From NCBI GenBank assembly GCA_040905045.1, contig JBBDSH010000042.1, forward strand, positions 1-40,914: a stretch of DNA of 40,914 nt, read 5' to 3'. Below are positions 38,518-40,914 of this stretch, in pieces; position 1 is the stretch's first letter, and each line of letters starts with the position of its first letter. The DNA is from JBBDSH01 sp040905045. Lineage in GTDB: Bacteria > Pseudomonadota > Gammaproteobacteria > Eutrophobiales > Eutrophobiaceae. The translations under genes were made by a program, and so were the position numbers. The notes under the pieces were generated by a model. The model was given only the letters and a program-made list of their open reading frames with translations. It was not told the origin of the DNA and searched no databases.

Positions 38518-40836
38518 CTAGAAATGACTTCGAAATCCGGGAATAGTTTCTCTTAAAAAGTGTACCGTTTGCTGGCCCAGGCCCGCCAGCCCTTTCAGCT
38601 GTATCTGCAGGAAAAAGCCGGTCTGGAAGTCGCCGTTCAGATTGGCCAGGAAACGCCTCGCCACAAACCGGGTCGACCAGCAGCAGCTTTCGTACTCGAT
38701 GCCGCCGAACAGATCCAGGGATCTTCCCTCGGGAATGGCGTAATTCCAGCGTCCCAGTATACTCCACTGGTCGTTGATGGGCCAACGAAAGGACACGTCC
38801 GTCTGCTCGATATCCCTGGTTGTAAACAGGATATCCCCCGAGGTCCGCCGCCGGACCCGGTAACCCAGATTCAGCACCTTGCCGCCGCCCGGACGGTAAC
38901 GGGCGTCGATGGCTGCTTTTTCCATAAGATTGTCATCGGGGTCCCAGTGGACTTCGGCATCCAGATGCCAGTCGTCTATCAGTCTCGTACCGGCTTCCAT
39001 GACGATGGCGGAAACCTGGCTGTCGTCGACCGGGTCCCTGTTGACCAGCGTCCCGGCAGTAGTGAGCCTTTGTCGGACAACATCGTGCTTGTCCAGCCGG
39101 AATGTTTGGCCAATGCGGATGTATGCTTGTTCCCGGCCACTGTTGTCGTCGATCAGGCGGGAGGTTACCGCCAGCGTCACCTGGTTGGCGTCGCCGAAAC
39201 GGTCCGCGCTGCTGAAGCGATTATCCCGGAACAGGGCATTGTATGAAGTACTGTACACGCCGGCATCGAATACCGGCAGGTCGGATTGATCCTCGTCGGG
39301 GACATAGAGGTAATACAATCTCGGTTCCAGTGTTTGTAAATAATCCGTTTTGAACAGGGAAAGGTTCCTTTCAAGGAATATGCCGCTGTCAAGACTGAAC
39401 ATGGGCAGCACCCGTTCCGGGGCATCATCAAACAGGGTCGAGTCACTGAGACTGTACTGTGTGTATCGAACACCGACTTTGGGCGTGAGGAAAGTGGCCT
39501 GGGTACGCAGTGGGTAGCTGATGGTCGGATACAGATCGAACCGGAAGCCGGTGACATCCTCGGGCAGGTTGACATCCTCGCTGCGGGTGAAATAACTGAC
39601 CTCGGTATTAACATCCACGTTCAGACGGTTATAACCGGAATACGGGCGCCATCGCCACAGAACCTGGGGCAGGCGTTTATAGGGCCGGGAGACGACATTG
39701 ATGTCACGGTTTATGGTCTGATAACCCTGAACACGGCCGATCAGGTTCCAGCCCCGGCCGGAATAACGGACGTCCGCCTGTTGCGGCAGATAGCGGGCAC
39801 TATTGGTGGACAGGTTATTACCGAAATCTTCCAGATACTGCGGATCGGAAACACGGTTGTAATCCACGGACAGCCTGCCGGATGACAGGAACCTTTGATC
39901 GTGCTCCACACTGATGGAGTTTCTGTCCTCGTCATTGAAGAGGGAATCGCCCGGCAGATATTCCAGGTTAATCCGGCCTTCACCGCGGTCAAACAGATAA
40001 CGATATTCACCCATGGCCATGATGCCCCGATCCGTGATATATCTCGGCGTCAGTGTGGCGTCCATTTCCGGGGCGATATTCCAGTAATAAGGCGTCTGCA
40101 TGTCGAAGCCGCCATTATTGCTTGTGCCCAGAGTAGGCACCAGAAATCCGGACTTGCGTTTGTCGCTTAGCGGAAAGGACATGTACGGGGTATAGAATAC
40201 CGGGATATCCTTGATCCTGAGTATGACATTTTTGGCATTACCGCGTTCCTTTTCGTGATCCAGGGTCATTTCGCTTGCTGATATCTTCCAGAAGTTGTTG
40301 GTCAGGTTCCACCAACGATCGCCCTCCTGTTCCGGATCGCAGGTTGTAAAACTCACCCTTTTGCCCTGCGTGGTTTTTCCTATCTTAAGAAACAGTTCGT
40401 CCGCATAACCACGTCCACGGTTGGCAATAAGGCGGTAGTCGGCTTGTGAGAACTCGGCGGTATCGGCATCGAAATCGATATGGGCAACGGGACTGTTGAG
40501 ATAGGTATCATTGTCCCAGAACTGAACGTCGCCACTGAGGTCCGCGGTGTTGCTGTCCTGGTAATAGTCAATAATATCGGCGCGGGTCTGCTTTTCATCC
40601 TGGGTCACCTCGGCATCGCCTTCCAGATGGGTCGATACGTTTTCGATGAAATCAACCTTGTCCGCCAGGATATGGGTATCTCCGGGCTCCAGTATGTCGG
40701 TCACGACCGGCCGCGGCGGGATATCCAGGGAACCCGTGCAAAGGGGCCAGGCATTGTCCGCTTCCTGCGCGTGTATAAAAACGGGAGTCAGGAAAACAGC
40801 CGGGCACAATAATAAAATCAATACAGACTTTTTCAT
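38518..40836 (-). CDS. lptD: LPS-assembly outer-membrane protein LptD
   Basis: LptD, with the LptE plug, inserts lipopolysaccharide into the outer leaflet of the outer membrane. The 772-residue precursor has a signal peptide at about 1-23 (ending IHA-QE), then an LptA-like jellyroll domain at about 45-170 (THILADKVDFIENVSTHLEGDAEVTQ). A large beta-barrel follows, with FYTPYMSFPLSDKRKSGFL at its start. The four cysteines for the required disulphides are present: Cys33 (PLCTG), one in FTTCDPEQE near 168, and the CC pair in YESCCWSTR near 710. Length is close to E. coli (784). It heads the lptD-surA-pdxA-rsmA operon; its upstream region (40837-40914) is cut by the window edge. Confidence 0.97.
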   Translation of the reverse strand: MKKSVLILLLCPAVFLTPVFIHAQEADNAWPLCTGSLDIPPRPVVTDILEPGDTHILADKVDFIENVSTHLEGDAEVTQDEKQTRADIIDYYQDSNTADLSGDVQFWDNDTYLNSPVAHIDFDADTAEFSQADYRLIANRGRGYADELFLKIGKTTQGKRVSFTTCDPEQEGDRWWNLTNNFWKISASEMTLDHEKERGNAKNVILRIKDIPVFYTPYMSFPLSDKRKSGFLVPTLGTSNNGGFDMQTPYYWNIAPEMDATLTPRYITDRGIMAMGEYRYLFDRGEGRINLEYLPGDSLFNDEDRNSISVEHDQRFLSSGRLSVDYNRVSDPQYLEDFGNNLSTNSARYLPQQADVRYSGRGWNLIGRVQGYQTINRDINVVSRPYKRLPQVLWRWRPYSGYNRLNVDVNTEVSYFTRSEDVNLPEDVTGFRFDLYPTISYPLRTQATFLTPKVGVRYTQYSLSDSTLFDDAPERVLPMFSLDSGIFLERNLSLFKTDYLQTLEPRLYYLYVPDEDQSDLPVFDAGVYSTSYNALFRDNRFSSADRFGDANQVTLAVTSRLIDDNSGREQAYIRIGQTFRLDKHDVVRQRLTTAGTLVNRDPVDDSQVSAIVMEAGTRLIDDWHLDAEVHWDPDDNLMEKAAIDARYRPGGGKVLNLGYRVRRRTSGDILFTTRDIEQTDVSFRWPINDQWSILGRWNYAIPEGRSLDLFGGIEYESCCWSTRFVARRFLANLNGDFQTGFFLQIQLKGLAGLGQQTVHFLRETIPGFRSHF

Positions 40837-40914
40837 TCGGTAATTATTAAGCAGGTTATAAGTATCCCGACATTCCTCAGTGGGAGTCGCTGTGAATACG
40901 TCCCCCGGATCAAG

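Overview
The window is about 41 kb of GC-rich chromosomal DNA from a gammaproteobacterium. Nearly every gene is a housekeeping or core-metabolism gene with gammaproteobacterial character: an lptD-surA-pdxA-rsmA operon, apaG-apaH, a comM/ubiK/glnK/amtB neighbourhood and an lgt-thyA-folA block. A cyanide-insensitive type cytochrome bd oxidase, a GTP-dependent PEP carboxykinase, a TRAP transporter and many intergenic palindromes would fit a free-living, possibly Chromatiales-like organism. Genus and species cannot be read from the sequence. No tRNA, rRNA, CRISPR array, intact transposase or prophage was seen.

Layout. 1-3.5 kb: ssb and uvrA, divergent. 3.5-7.1 kb: an unknown membrane protein, pgi, a small membrane protein and a divergent HxlR-type regulator with an 18-bp palindrome between them. 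7.2-11.3 kb: pckG and a DUF255/YyaL-type protein. 11.4-15.7 kb: lgt, thyA, an O-methyltransferase with an apparently duplicated N-terminal domain, and folA. The methyltransferase sits between short direct repeats and splits thyA from folA. 15.7-16.2 kb: parD with a probable decayed parE. 16.4-18.7 kb: cioAB-type cydAB. 18.9-23.2 kb: an APC permease, apaH, apaG and comM. 23.7-24.8 kb: an aspartyl/asparaginyl hydroxylase-family gene and ubiK. 24.9-30.2 kb: a nitrogen cluster with sigma54 and NtrC-like sites, torF, glnK, amtB, then a second P-II gene, then a third P-II gene with a second amtB. 30.5-32.5 kb: a cyclic-nucleotide-binding/rhodanese fusion and aroE. 32.6-34.5 kb: TRAP permeases dctM and dctQ. 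34.5-35.4 kb: a gene-free gap holding a structured 257-bp terminal-inverted-repeat element, a DnaA-box cluster and another palindrome. 35.4-40.8 kb: rsmA, pdxA, surA and lptD on the minus strand.

How it fits together. The nitrogen cluster is the one obvious multi-gene physiological module: an outer-membrane TorF-like protein, two ammonium channels and three P-II regulators that would gate them. The lptD operon combines outer-membrane biogenesis (lptD, surA) with B6 synthesis (pdxA) and ribosome maturation (rsmA). Its usual companions apaG-apaH lie about 14 kb away.

The most unusual observations are four. pdxA appears to have no AUG, GUG or UUG start for its conserved N-terminus and probably starts at AUC or AUU. 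The 257-bp element has a perfect 31-bp terminal inverted repeat and a potential three-way junction. Three DnaA-type boxes lie next to that element. At least seven kinds of dispersed intergenic palindrome occur in 41 kb. I did not find a clear new multi-gene defence or biosynthetic system.
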